Assembly: GCF_030052815.1 (NCBI RefSeq)
Contig: NC_079507.1
Location: forward strand, 60,163,119 to 60,227,118
Origin: Hevea brasiliensis
Taxonomy: Eukaryota > Streptophyta > Magnoliopsida > Malpighiales > Euphorbiaceae
Reading direction: 5' to 3'
Length of the DNA stretch: 64,000 nt
Shown: positions 22,320-33,961 of the stretch, one piece after another
How positions within the stretch are numbered: the stretch's first letter is position 1
Layout: the number at the start of each line of letters is the position of its first letter
Notes under the pieces: generated by a model
Seen by the model: only the letters and a program-made list of their open reading frames with translations
Database searches by the model: none
What the model was told of the DNA's origin: nothing
Made by a program: the position numbers and the translations under genes

Positions 22320-23028
22320 GATACCAAGGAGACCCAAAGATCGAAAGGGGGATGAGCTAACAGGGAAGAAGTAACAATCTAGATCTTGAATAATATATAA
22401 ATAACTAAAGAAATAAACAAAATGCACAAAGAAAGGAAATCTTCAGAAATGAAAATTAAAGATTAAATATATATATATATTCTATAGGCGGCAGAGCCAG
22501 TCCGTTAAGAATATATATACTTAACAAAGATAAAAATTAAATTTGTAATTTAAATATGAATATACATGTATATACTCAATAGGCGGCAGAGCCAGTCCGT
22601 TATGAATATATATACGTATATTTATGCAGATCAGGCGGTTGAACCGACCATATGCATGCTAAAGCAATAAATTTGAAACTTTGTAAAAGAAATTGAAGAA
22701 AACTTACTTCAAAATCTTATAAATTTTTGTAAGATTTGTACAAAGGTTTGGAGATGTAATTCCGGGTAGGACTTACAAAGGTTGCTCAGCACATGAGCTT
22801 CCTAAGATCTACTACAAGGAAATACAAGGGTTTGTAAGTTTGTAGGTGAGGTAGAGGTAGGGCTAGATGGGAAGTGAATCGACCTTCTTGCTCCTTCTGA
22901 ACCTCGGCGAGAAACCTTCTAGGACTTGAGAAGCTTGGGGATGGAGAAGCTTGGAGAGGCTTTGGCTCCTTTGTAAAAGCTCTGAAGTTCCAAAGAAAGC
23001 TCCTTCTTTTTGCCTTGGACGAATGCCT

Positions 23029-23165
23029 CCTTAAATAGAAGGGTCCAGGGGCAGCTTTGTAATTTTGGAAAGTTTGAACAGTGTCTGCCACTTGATGCCT
23101 TCACGTGTGAACAGTGATTCTTGTCTCCTTCACATGCGAACAGTAAAAAGTGAACAGTACAAAAT
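23029..23165 (-). promoter_or_regulatory. Pararetroviral promoter, copy C
   Basis: Same TATTTAAGG and CTGTTCA-rich upstream block as copy A, on the minus strand and so directed toward NCED about 12 kb away. The G-box CACGTG is retained near 23,103. Confidence 0.55.
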
Positions 23166-23340
23166 ATGACAGGTGAACAGTGTCCTATCTGGTTTTGAAA
23201 TAAAGTAAAAGAAAACAAAGTAAAATGATTACAAAAGAAAAGTAAAAGTGCAAAACTTTAAAAAGTAAAAATGAAGAGAAAGTAAGATAGATAATTTTGT
23301 CGCCATAAATTTCTTTTGCCGGTCTTAAATTTTTCTTTTC

Positions 23341-23394
<54 letters not shown>

Positions 23395-23417
23395 GAGTGG
23401 AGCTTGGACCACTCGTG

Positions 23418-24196
23418 TTAGCCTTCCAACATGTTTTGTAGGTTGTGCCATGTTTCCTCATCATCACTTGTTTCGTCATCGGACGAGACAGAAGATAGGT
23501 CGTAGTAGCTTTCATATTGAACCATGTAATTTTCATACTGGGTTTCAATGTGAAAGGGTTTTGGATTCGGCAAATGTTCGTAATGAACGAATATTCGAGA
23601 ATATGTACCTGTATGGACTAGTATATACTCTGGATATCTATATTTTACTTGATTGTCAACGACTGTCTTTGCTCGCCATTTGTTGAGTTGGACGAAATAA
23701 TCTTCATGATTGCATGGCCAATCTGGAAGATGATAGAGAGGAGGAAGTTTTGTATCCAGGTAGAAGTAATGGATTGCTTGTTGGAGCTCTCCATTTGCTA
23801 ATACTTCTGGAGGTGTTGAAATTATTTGTAAGTTGACAGGTTTCTGGAGTAATAATAGTCTTCTGACTTCTTGAAGGACTCTATTTCCCAAAAACCTTAT
23901 CATTTCACAATCAAATTTTGTAACTCGAACTCCAGCTAACATACCCCATTTGAATAGTTCTCGGGCGTCTAGATACCGGGTACCAGACATCTGAGTGGTT
24001 TTGAAGCGGGGAATGCTGAAATCTAAGCTGTGTTCACAATTTGGATAGCACAGAGGTCGTAGGTTGTGACGTTCCTGAGTGCAATGAAAACGGGGTTTTG
24101 AGTAGTACTCCCATTCCCATGACCATCCATTTTGACCTTGCTGATTGCTTTTTGTAAAGTTGAGACTTTTTTGGAAAACATCCAGCTGTTCTTTGA
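23418..24196 (-). pseudogene. Pararetroviral ORF2-like region, copy C, 5'-truncated
   Basis: The longest uninterrupted ORF2 frame in the window, about 260 codons. The first few codons of the open frame come from antisense coat-protein DNA beyond the joint and are not genuine. It ends in the same acidic tail as the other copies. Relative to copy A it differs by a short patch at VDNQVKYR versus VDNWRKYR. Function unknown. Confidence 0.7.
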
Positions 24197-26084
24197 GTCT
24201 GTTCAGGATGAAACCCAAACAGAGTCAGAACCTACTTCTCCTACCTTTTCAGCCATTACAGAAAATGTAAACCATGAACTTAATGTGCTTGAAAAAGAAT
24301 TTGAAGTAGACAGACAATATTTGCATGATGATTTTTATTCTCCTAAAAATCATAAAAAGCAAATATGGTTTTTCAAAAATTTCACTGGTCGAAGGGAAGA
24401 AATCCAAAAGAAATATTATAACTTTGTACACCAACACAGAGTTCATATTCTTTTCTTTGATTGGTTTGAGATGTATGCTAAAGAGCATAACATTTCATAT
24501 CCGTATTCAAAAACTCCAAAAACTTTCAAAAAACCAGTTCCAATTACAAAACCTTCTCAAATTACAAAACCTAAACAACAGGAGCCAGAAGATAATCGAT
24601 CAGAGTTCATTGCAGCTCTGAAAGATCTTCTAAAGAAAGCAGAAGAAAAAATATCTGCTAAACAAGCAGAAGAAAAATTGTCTGCTAAGCAAGCGAGAAG
24701 AAAGCATGCATTAATCACATTCTATTAGAAACAAAGTTCCTGAATGGGAAATTTCAGATGGTAGAAAAATACAGTCTGAACATCCTCCTCTTAGGATAGT
24801 TAAAATTCCCCACTTGGAACAAACAGTAGAAGCAGCCCCTTACAAAATTCCAAATGAAAGTGATTCTGTGAACATAAAAAACATTGTTTTACAGAATAAC
24901 TTTACAAATGCCCATTTGCATACCATTGGTAAGCAATTACAAAAAATGGAACAAAACCAACAGGCTACAGTTTCCCAAGTTGAAACTAAGCCAGATACAA
25001 AATTGAAAAACCCAATTTTCAAACCATTCCAAGTTTCCAAAAATAGTCAAAAAGATTTACAAAACAACAACAATTCTGAGTTCATTCAGGCTTTGAGAGA
25101 TATGAAAACTAGGCTAGAAGCTTCGACTTCTACTCCAGTAGCACCTGAAACACCTCAAACTTCCCAAAGGAGTGTCAATATAATTGAGGAAGATTCAGAT
25201 TCAGATATCCAAAGCCAGAAAACCAACCCATCCAAATCGAAGAAATTCGTCTTCAAAACCCTTACAAATCAATAGACTTTATTGGCGGGTAACAACACCC
25301 CTTCCAATAATGACTCGGACTTAGGCATAGAAAATAGATCTCAAATCCTAACCGATCTAAATTCAATGCCTCTCATCTATGAATGGAACATAGATGGTAT
25401 GTCTGAATACAACATCTTGAATTTGCTCCAAAGAAATGACCATGGCAACAAATGCTTACAAAACCCAAACTGGAACCCCAGACAGAGCTATTCTTGAACT
25501 CCTCATTGCGAGATTCTCGGATACTCAAAGGATGGTGGGATTATCATCTCACGAACCTACAAAAATCTGAGATTCTAGAATCCATACAAACCCAAGAAGA
25601 TGGTGTCCCAATTCTTGATGAGTTAGGACAACCAATCCCAGATGCAGTAGCCACCTTGATAGTGACAATCTCCTTACACTTCGTAGGTGACCCATCTCAT
25701 CTTAAGGATAAAAATGCCGAACTCCTTTCAAACCTTAGATGCAAAAAACTGAGTGACTTTCAGTATTACAAAACCACTTTCCTTACTAGGGTAATGCTTA
25801 GAGAAGATTCTAGTCAGCCCTTTTGGAAAGAAAAATTCCTTGCTGGACTTCCGATCCTTTTAGGAGAAAAGGTTAGGAATAAAATTAAGGAAGCCTTTGG
25901 AAATCAAATCCCGTATGATAAATTAACCTATGGTGAACTAGTCAGTCTCACTCAAAAAGAAGGTTTAAAAATCTGTCAGGATTTGAAATTACAAAAACAT
26001 TTGAAATGGGAAATGAGAAAAACTCGTCAAGAGTTAGGATCTTTCTGCAAACAATTTGAAATAGGAACCAAAAACCCTACTCCA
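24197..26084 (+). pseudogene. Inverted coat-protein island
   Basis: Plus-strand segment sandwiched between minus-strand copies. It begins SVQDETQTES and runs through the Lys/Glu-rich region to the coat-protein core (KFLAGLPILLGEKV, residues typical of Caulimoviridae capsid) and stops just before the CCHC knuckle. Frames are broken near 24,700 (a patch replaces the end of the KQAEEKLS repeat), 25,240-25,330 and 25,430-25,530. Six bases of filler (26,085-26,090) separate it from copy B leader. Confidence 0.8.
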
Positions 26085-26796
26085 GACTGTGGAGACCCAA
26101 AGATCGAAAGGGGGATGAGCTAACAGGGAAGAAGCAATAATCTAGATCTTGAACAATATATAAACAATTAAAGAAATAAACAAAATGCACAAGAAAGGAA
26201 ATCTTCAGAAATGAAAATTAAACTTGTAAATTAAAGATTAAATATATATATCCTATAGGCGGCAGAGCCAGTCCGTTAAGAATATATATACTTAACAAAA
26301 AGAAAATTAAATTTGTAAATTTAAATATGAATATACATGTATATATTCAATAGGCGTGAAAGCATCCGTTATGAACATATATACGTATATTTATGCAGAT
26401 CAGGCGGTTAAACCAACCATATGCATGCTAAAGTAATAAATTTGAAACTTTGTAAAAGAAATTGAAGAAAACTTACTTCAAAATCTTATAAATTTTTGTA
26501 AGATTTGTACAAAGGTTTGGAGATGTAATTCCGGGTAGGACTTACAAAGGTTGCTCAGCACATGAGCTTCCTAAGATCTACTACAAGGAAATACAAGGGT
26601 TTGTAAGTTTGTAGGTGAGGTAGAGGTAGGGCTAGATGGGAAGTGAATCGACCTTCTTGCTCCTTCTGAACCTCGGCGAGAAACCTTCTAGGACTTGAGA
26701 AGCTTGGGGATGGAGAAGCTTGGAGAGGCTTTGGCTCCTTTGTAAAAGCTCTGAAGTTCCAAAGAAAGCTCCTTGTTTTGCCTTGGATGAATGCCT

Positions 26797-26945
26797 CCTT
26801 AAATAGAAGGGTCCAGGGGCATTTTTGTAATTTTGGAAAGTTTGAACAGTGTCTGCCACTTGATGTCTTCACGTGTGAACAGTGATTCTTGTCTCCTTCA
26901 CATGTGAACAGTAAAAGTGAATAAGATAAGATATGACAGGTGAAT
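26797..26945 (-). promoter_or_regulatory. Pararetroviral promoter, copy B
   Basis: TATTTAAGG on the minus strand at 26,805-26,797 with the same upstream CTGTTCA and G-box block. It is directed toward NCED, about 15.7 kb away, with intervening viral DNA. Confidence 0.55.
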
Positions 26946-27177
26946 AGTGTCCTGTCTGGTTTTGAAATAAAGTAAAAGAAAACAAAGTAAAATGATTACA
27001 AAAAGAAAAGTAAAAGTGCAAAATTTTTTAAAAAGTAAAAATGAAGAGAAAGCAAGATAGATAATTTTGCCGCCATAAATTTCTTTTGCCGGTCTTTTCT
27101 TTTTCTTTTTCTTTTTTCATTTTTTTTTTTTTTTTTTTTTTTATTTTTTTATCGGAGTGGAGCTTGGACCACTCGTG

Positions 27178-28150
27178 TTAGCCTTCCAACATGTTTTGTA
27201 GGTTGTGCCATGTTTCCTCATCATCACTTGTTTCGTCATCGGACGAGACAGAAGATAGGTCGTAGTAGCTTTCATATTGAACCATGTAATTTTCATACTG
27301 GGTTTCAATGTGAAAGGGTTTTGGATTCGGCAAATGTTCGTAATGAACGAATATCCGAGAATATGTACCTGTATGGACTAGTATATACTCTGGATATCTA
27401 TATTTTCGCCAGTTGTCAACGACTGTCTTTGCTCGCCATTTGTTGAGTTGGACGAAATAATCTTCATGATTGCATGGCCAATCTGGAAGATGATAGAGAG
27501 GAGGAAGTTTTGTATCCAGGTAGAAGTAATGGATTGCTTGTTGGAGCTCTCCATTTGCTAATACTTCTGGAGGTGTTGAAATTATTTGTAAGTTGACTGG
27601 TTTCTGGAGTAATAATAGTCTTCTGACTTCTTGAAGGACTCTATTCCCCAAAAACCTTATCATTTCACAATCGATTTTGTAACTCGAACTCCGGCTAACA
27701 TACCCCATTTGAATAGTTCTCGGCGTCTAGATACCGTACCGGACATCCGAGTGGTTTTGAAGCGGGAATCTGAAATCTAAGTGTGTTCACAATTTGGATA
27801 GCAGAGGTCGCAGTTGTGACGGTCCCGAGTCTGATGAAACGGTTTTGAGTAGTACTCCCATTCCCATGACCATCCATTTTGACCTTGCTGATTGCTTTTT
27901 GTAAAGTTGAGACCTTTTTGGAAAACATCCAGCTGTTCTTTGATTCTGGACTGGATGATATTTTGTAGGATCTGCTCGCGGATCTCTTGAGGAAGACCGT
28001 TGAGAACTTGTTGCCTGAATTTCTTCGAAAGACAACGGGTTTGGAAATGTGCTAAGGACCTATTGGCACCAAGTGAAGCAAAAAGGACTTCACTGTGGTG
28101 ATAATTTTTCACATTGACCAGTGGGGCCAATGGTAATTTTACACTAGAAT
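27178..28150 (-). pseudogene. Pararetroviral ORF2-like region, copy B, frameshifted
   Basis: Frames 28,130-27,777, 27,928-27,695 and 27,708-27,178 jointly cover the region. The C-terminal 170 codons are nearly identical to copy A. The middle (27,720-27,840) carries several one- to three-base losses relative to copy C, most of them at CAG/CTG or CCG sites. No ATG start. Function unknown. Confidence 0.7.
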
Positions 28151-28226
28151 CCAGTGGGGATCCTAGGCCTTGATCCTTCGCCTTTGAATTTTTACACTAG
28201 AATCCAGTGGGGATCCTAGGCCTTCA
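28137..28226 (-). repeat. 53-bp tandem duplication at the polyprotein/ORF2 boundary (copy B)
   Basis: Same duplication as in copy A. Its presence in both long copies means it predates their separation. Confidence 0.85.
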
Positions 28227-31200
28227 AATTCCTGTTTTTGTAATTCAAGGTGATGATTTTGGTTAGAAGTGGATGGATCTGATGGACTAATTCTGGATGT
28301 AATGGATTTGTATAAAATTTGGTTTTGTAAAAACTCAATGAATGATTGAGCTACTATGATATGATCCTCATGATATTTAATTCTGCTAAGGAGGTCAGCC
28401 ACATAATTATTAGCTTCTTCAAACTCAATACAAAGTGCATTGAGAGCTGAAACTCCCAATCGTTTGTTTTGTATTAGAGTCCAAAGATTATCTAATAAAC
28501 ATTGGTGCCTCTCTGAGGGAACATATGCAGTTCTGGCTACATTAATTCTGAATTTCTGAGCAGGAGTTTTGGAGAGGATTATTGGTCCAAAGTGGACTAA
28601 ATCTCCATTGTTGGGTGATTCTGTCATCTGCAAAAACTCATGAGGGTTAGTTTGTAATAAGCAGTAATCAAATTGATTTTTGAAAACAAGCTTGTTTAAA
28701 AAGAATCGTGTCTTTTGTAAATGCGGTCTTGTTTCCTGTTCCAAAACATTTATTTGATTATCAAAAATGGAATAAGCCTTTATGATATTCAAATTTTCTG
28801 TTTTGGGTTTTTCAACAAAAGGGAAAACAAGATTTTGATTTTTTGTTTTAAAAGAAATACTATCATAGTTGACTTTGTAGGGAGTAATCAAATTAATGAA
28901 AAGAGTCCTAGAATGACACTATGATGATATCTTTATTAAAACAAATGAAGTTTGTAAAAGAAGATTTGAACTGCTATTGAAGCCTCTGTTTGTAATTAAT
29001 TTTGATTTTTGTATTGTTTGCTGATTAAATATTTTCATTAGTTTTTTATTGTAATTTTTATTGAACAATGCCGTCTTTAATACAATTTATATCTGCACCT
29101 GTATCAAATAAGGCAATTGTATCGATCCTGAAATCTTTTGAAAAAACTATCGAAATTCTAATCAAATATTTTCTGAAAGAAATCTCATTAAGAATGAAAA
29201 GAAAATCCTTTGTAGGTTTTTCAAGACTTTGAATTTCTAAAGTATTTTCTTCATCTTCTTTTTCGACTTCTTCATTGATTTGTTTTGAAAGTAATATTTG
29301 AAGTGTTTCTGAGTCCTGTGCCTGTTTTTCCTTAAGCTCGTTAAGTTCAATCTTAACAGCTGTTATTTCTTCCTGGAGGCTTTGGACTGAAACAGTTGGT
29401 TGTTTTGAAGTCTTCTTTCTACCCAATATGGCCGTAAGGTCATATGTGTTTTTTGAAACAGAAGGCAGAATAGAAGGTTTTTGTATTGGTTGTTCTTCAA
29501 AGGTTTTTAAAAGTTTTCCTAAAAATTCCTGTTGTAGTTGAGAATCTTCAACCTGTGTAAGGATTTCTAAGAGTAACTTCTGGTCTTTTGAAAGAACATT
29601 GATTTTCAATTTTGGTTTTGTAAACAGTTCATTTTCAGAATCTGAACTGGATGATGAACTTGTGATTAATTCATCAATTTGTAATCCTTCTTCTGTTGGT
29701 TGAAATTCTGGACTCACCTTGATTTCAATCAAAAGAGCAGTTATCTTATTAATAACTTCTTCTTCTAATTGCAACTCATGAAGTTTTTTGTTTAATTTGC
29801 AAAAATTTGCAGTGTGGCCTTTGTTACCACATTTGTAACAAGTCCAATTTTTGAACTTTGTTTTGGATTGAGGACTAGGTTTGCTAGTCTTTTTTGAAGA
29901 TTTTTTGTAATAGGAATCTTTTTCTGGTTTTGAAGAGGTTTTGTATTTTTGGGATGATTTTTTGTAAGGTTTTTCACAACTTCCTCCACATGGAGTAGGG
30001 TTTTGGTTCCTATTTCAAATTGTTTGCAGAAAGATCCTAACTCTTGGCGAGTTTTTCTCATTTCCCATTTCAAATGTTTTTGTAATTTCAAATCCTGACA
30101 GATTTTTAAACCTTCTTTTTGAGTGAGACTGACTAGTTCACCATAGGTTAATTTTTCATATGGGATTTGATTTCCAAAGGCTTCCTTAATTTTATTCCTA
30201 ACTTTTTCTCCTAAAAGGATTGGAAGTCCAGCAAGGAATTTTTCTTTCCAAAAGGGTTGACTAGAATCTTCTCTAAGCATTACCCTAGTAAGAAAAGTGG
30301 TTTTGTAATACTGAAAATCACTCAGTTTTTTGCATCTAAGGTTTGAAAGGAGTTCGGCATTTTTATCCTTAAGATGAGATGGGTCACCTACGAAGTGTAA
30401 GGAGATTGTCACTATCAAGGTGGCTACTGCATCTGGGATTGGTTGGCCTAACTCATCAAGAATTGTTACACCATCTACTTGGGTTTTTATGGATTCTAGA
30501 ATCTCAGTTTTGTAGGTTCGTGAGATGATCATCCCACCATCCTTTGAGTCACTCGAGAATCCTGCAATGAGGAGTTCAAAGAATAGCTCTGTCTGGGGTT
30601 CCAGTTTGGGTTTTGTAAGCATTTGCTGCCATGGTCATTTGCTGGAGCAAATTCAAGATGTTGTATTCAGACATACCATCTATGTTCCATTCATAGACAG
30701 TAGAGGCATTGAATTTAGACTGGGTTAGGATTTCAGATCTATTTTCTATGCCTAAGTCTGGAGCTGTTATTGGGAGGGGTGTTGTTACCCGCGGCCAATA
30801 AAGTCTATTGATTTGTAAGGGTTTTGAAGACTGAATTTCTTCAGTTTGGATGGGCTGGTTTTCCTGGCTTTGGATATCTGAATCTGAATCTTCCTCAATT
30901 ATATTGACACTCCTTTGGGAAGTTTGAGGTGTTTCAGGTGCTACTGGAGTAGAAGTCGAAGCTTCTAGCCTAGTTTTCATATCTCTCAAAGCCTGAATGA
31001 ACTCAGAATTGTTGTTGTTTTGTAAATCTTTTTGACTATTTTTGGAAACTTGGAATGGTTTGAAAATTGGGTTTTTCAATTTTGTATCTGGCTTAGTTTC
31101 AACTTGGGAAACTGTAGCCTGTTGGTTTTGTTCCATTTTTTGTAATTGCTTACCAATGGTATGCAAATGGGCATTTGTAAAGTTATTCTGTAAAACAATG

Positions 31201-32992
31201 TTTTTTATGTTCACAGAATCACTTTCATTTGGAATTTTGTAAGGGGCTGCTTCTACTGTTTGTTCTAAATGGGGAATTTTTACTATCCTAAGAGGAGGAT
31301 GTTCAGACTGTATTTTTCTACCATCTGAAATTTCCCATTCAGGAACTTTGTTTCTAACAGTAACAGGATTAACAGACAGTTTTCTTTCTGTTTGCTTAGC
31401 AGACAATTTTTCTTCTGCTTGTTTAGCAGATATTTTTTCTTCTGCTTTCTTTAGAAGATCTTTCAGAGCTGCAATGAACTCTGATTGATTATCTTCTGGC
31501 TCCTGTTGTTTAGGTTTTGTAATTTGAGAAGGTTTTGTAATTGGAACTGGTTTTTTGAAAGTTTTTGGAGTTTTTGAAAACGGATATGAAATGTTATGCT
31601 CTTTAGCATACATCTCAAACCAATCAAAGAAAAGAATATGAACCTTGTGTTGGTATACAAAGTCATAATATTTCTTTTGAATTTCTTCCCTTCGACCAGT
31701 GAAATTTTTGAAAAACCATATTTGCTTTTTATGATTTTTAGGAGAATAAAAATCATCATGCAAATATTGTCTGTCTACTTCAAATTCTTTTTCAAGCACA
31801 TTAAGTTCATGGTTTACATTTTCTGTAATGGCTGAAAAGGTAGGAGAAGTAGGTTCTGACTCTGTTTGGGTTTCATCCTGAACAGACTCGTTTTGTAAAT
31901 TTGTATAAACTGGATGTGGAACATTTGTAGAGTAATTTACGTTTTGTAAAGTGGATCTAGGTATTTCTGAAGTAGAAAACCTAGAAGAGCTAGGTAAATC
32001 TGAGGTAGAATACCTAGGCTGAATATTTTGTATTTCAATTGGTTTTGTAATAGGCAAACTAATGACAGAAGGTATACGAGACACTCTTCCTATGTCAACA
32101 GTACTGGATGTTGAGGAATCATCTGAAAACCTAAGGCTTCTGTTAAAGCTAAGGCTGACTCTTCCATCGTCATACTGGGTTACTTGCCTAAGTTGAACGT
32201 TTGGCTCAACTATTTTTGAAGATTCCGGTTCTACTGCACCTTCTAAAATCCATTCTTCTGGTAGGGTTATGTCCTTCCATTGGATAGATCTAGGGATTAC
32301 AGTATTGGATTTTGTAAGATCAGTTTGTAAAAGCAAAGTTTCTCCTCTTTTGCTTTGAAACTTATGTTTTGTTGCAAAAGCAGAAATCATAGCTTTGTAA
32401 TGAATTTTGTAAATCAGTGCAAGAGGAATAGATCCTTCAAGCATTTTGTAATTGTGAGTTTTGATTTGTAAAACAAGGGATTTTGTAATGTTACTGTCAC
32501 TTAAGGAAACAGTAAAATTTGGATAGCAATCAAAAGATATTGGTCCATTGCACAAACTAGACTCGACCGAACTAAGCAAGGAGTCCTGGAAGTTTATGAA
32601 CCTAGTATCTCTAAGAACTACTAGGATTGAGGTGTTCAATCTTTCTTTTGTAAGCGGTTTAATTCCAACTTGAACTAAACCTATGTAGAAGTATTTGTAT
32701 TGTTTTTCATGGTGTTTTTGTTAGGATTTTTGAGACAGAAGAAAAATCGTCTCAAAAGGTATTGTAGTTTGAAGATCTCTCTCTTCAATTTTGATTGTGA
32801 AATCAGTTTTGAAAAAATTGAGTTTTGTAGTCTGATAGATTTGATCTTTTTGTACTTTTGGAATTTCCCAATTATCTATACATTTTTCAAAATTTTCGAT
32901 TACTATTTCTTCACTATTAACTATCTTTCTCGACTCGGAGGACGAGGTAGAAGAGTTTGAAGAAGAAAGCATCCTCTGAGAAAATTGGATTC
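28163..32992 (-). pseudogene. Pararetroviral polyprotein (MP-CP-protease), copy B, broken
   Basis: The start codon MNPIF lies at 32,992, but the frame is disturbed within the first ten codons. The 687-codon frame 32,639-30,576 holds the movement-protein core, the Lys/Glu-rich region and the start of the coat protein, and is the longest viral frame in the window. 30,622-29,792 is the coat-protein core; its end passes over the CCHC knuckle in the wrong frame. 29,774-29,058 is the acidic linker and the protease with an intact DTGAD active site, then a premature stop. 28,891-28,163 is the rest of the protease flank and the unrecognised C-terminal part. No reverse transcriptase. Confidence 0.85.
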
Positions 32993-33227
32993 ATACTTAA
33001 AGAATTTTACCAGGTTGATCTTTTGAGTTAAGTGAGGTAACCGCACCAGGAATCACTGCCCTAAACACGCCATCTCGGCTACAAAGACGGGACTTACAAC
33101 CCAGGCCTATTTACACCTCTAAAGAAGCTGTCTTATCACCTTAAGATCATCTTACCAACCTCTCAAAATGTTTAAATGTGAATCCGAACCTTAAATAGAA
33201 CCTTTTCCCCCCCAGGCTCTGATACCA
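32993..33227 (-). mobile_element. Pararetroviral leader part 2 and primer-binding site, copy B
   Basis: TGGTATCAGAGCC at 33,227-33,215 followed by a G/A-rich tract and about 220 bp of leader ending at the polyprotein start codon. A second TTCTATTTAAGG lies just past the primer-binding site and repeats 12 bases of the promoter TATA region. Confidence 0.75.
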
Positions 33228-33473
33228 AGGAGACCCAAAGATCGAAAGGGGGATGAGCTAACAGGGAAGAAGTAACAATCTAGATCTTGAACAATATATA
33301 AATAACTAAAGAAATAAACAAAATGCACAAAGAAAGGAAATCTTCAGAAATGAAAATTAAAGATTAAATATATATATATATTCTATAGAATGAGCTCAAA
33401 TTTAAGAATATATATACTTAACAAAGATAAAAATTAAATTTGTAATTTAAATATGAATATACATGTATATACT

Positions 33474-33476
<3 letters not shown>
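33228..33476 (-). mobile_element. Terminal leader fragment, right edge of the viral cluster
   Basis: The last 250 bp of leader part 1, colinear across the primer-binding site with copy B and ending abruptly in the (TA)n array. One of the two internal ggcggcagagccagtccg repeats is replaced by unrelated bases near 33,388-33,403. Confidence 0.75.

Positions 33477-33544
<68 letters not shown>
33477..33544. repeat. (TA)n array, about 34 units, right border of the viral cluster
   Basis: Uninterrupted TA dinucleotides between viral leader and non-viral sequence; counterpart of 11,765-11,834. Confidence 0.95.
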
Positions 33545-33547
<3 letters not shown>

Positions 33548-33961
33548 TTTTACTTAATTGACAATCATATCTTTATTCGGGTCTGATAGTTTTAATTCTC
33601 TTAAACTTGATATTTGAAGTCACTAATTGATATTCTCGATTTAACTCAATCTCATGAGAAGGAGTCTATCATCGAGTCTGAGATGGCATCCCGTGAGCTG
33701 CCAACTAGTTCACACTCCTAAATAAGGATAATATTTAATTATTAATATTGATGTGAAAAGTCAAAATTAATATTAGACAAAACTATCTCACTAAATTAAC
33801 TATTAGACTACCACATTAAATAATAATTAACATCATATCGTTGTAAGTAGCATATTTATGTCTCTAATTAATTAAAAACACATTTTCATTTAACAATACT
33901 AATTAATTACTGTGTCTCTCACGTTTAAGGGAAAGCACTTAAATTTTATTCACTTATCATA
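33545..33961. other. Non-coding spacer
   Basis: AT-rich flank between the (TA)n array and the Stowaway-like element. I see no gene or recognisable repeat. Confidence 0.6.

Larger units (their letters stand above)
22320..24196 (-). mobile_element. Partial pararetrovirus copy C (ORF2, promoter, leader)
   Basis: Minus strand: ORF2-like region (24,196-23,418), T/A tract (23,391-23,331), promoter with TATTTAAGG at 23,037-23,029, leader part 1, and a primer-binding site cut after TGGTATCAGC at about 22,320. It is joined at about 24,196 to plus-strand coat-protein sequence. Confidence 0.8.
26091..33227 (-). mobile_element. Endogenous pararetrovirus, near unit-length copy B (minus strand)
   Basis: About 7.14 kb from primer-binding site (33,227-33,211) through leader part 2, polyprotein, ORF2, T/A tract, promoter and leader part 1. 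The order and the RT-less structure match copy A. Beyond the primer-binding site it continues into another 250 bp of leader part 1 (33,228-33,476), so the integrated DNA is longer than one genome unit, as expected from circular or concatemeric DNA. Confidence 0.85.

Noticed and set aside
23185..23451. 88-codon Lys-rich frame
   Set aside because: Product of the viral A/T tract read through; not a gene.
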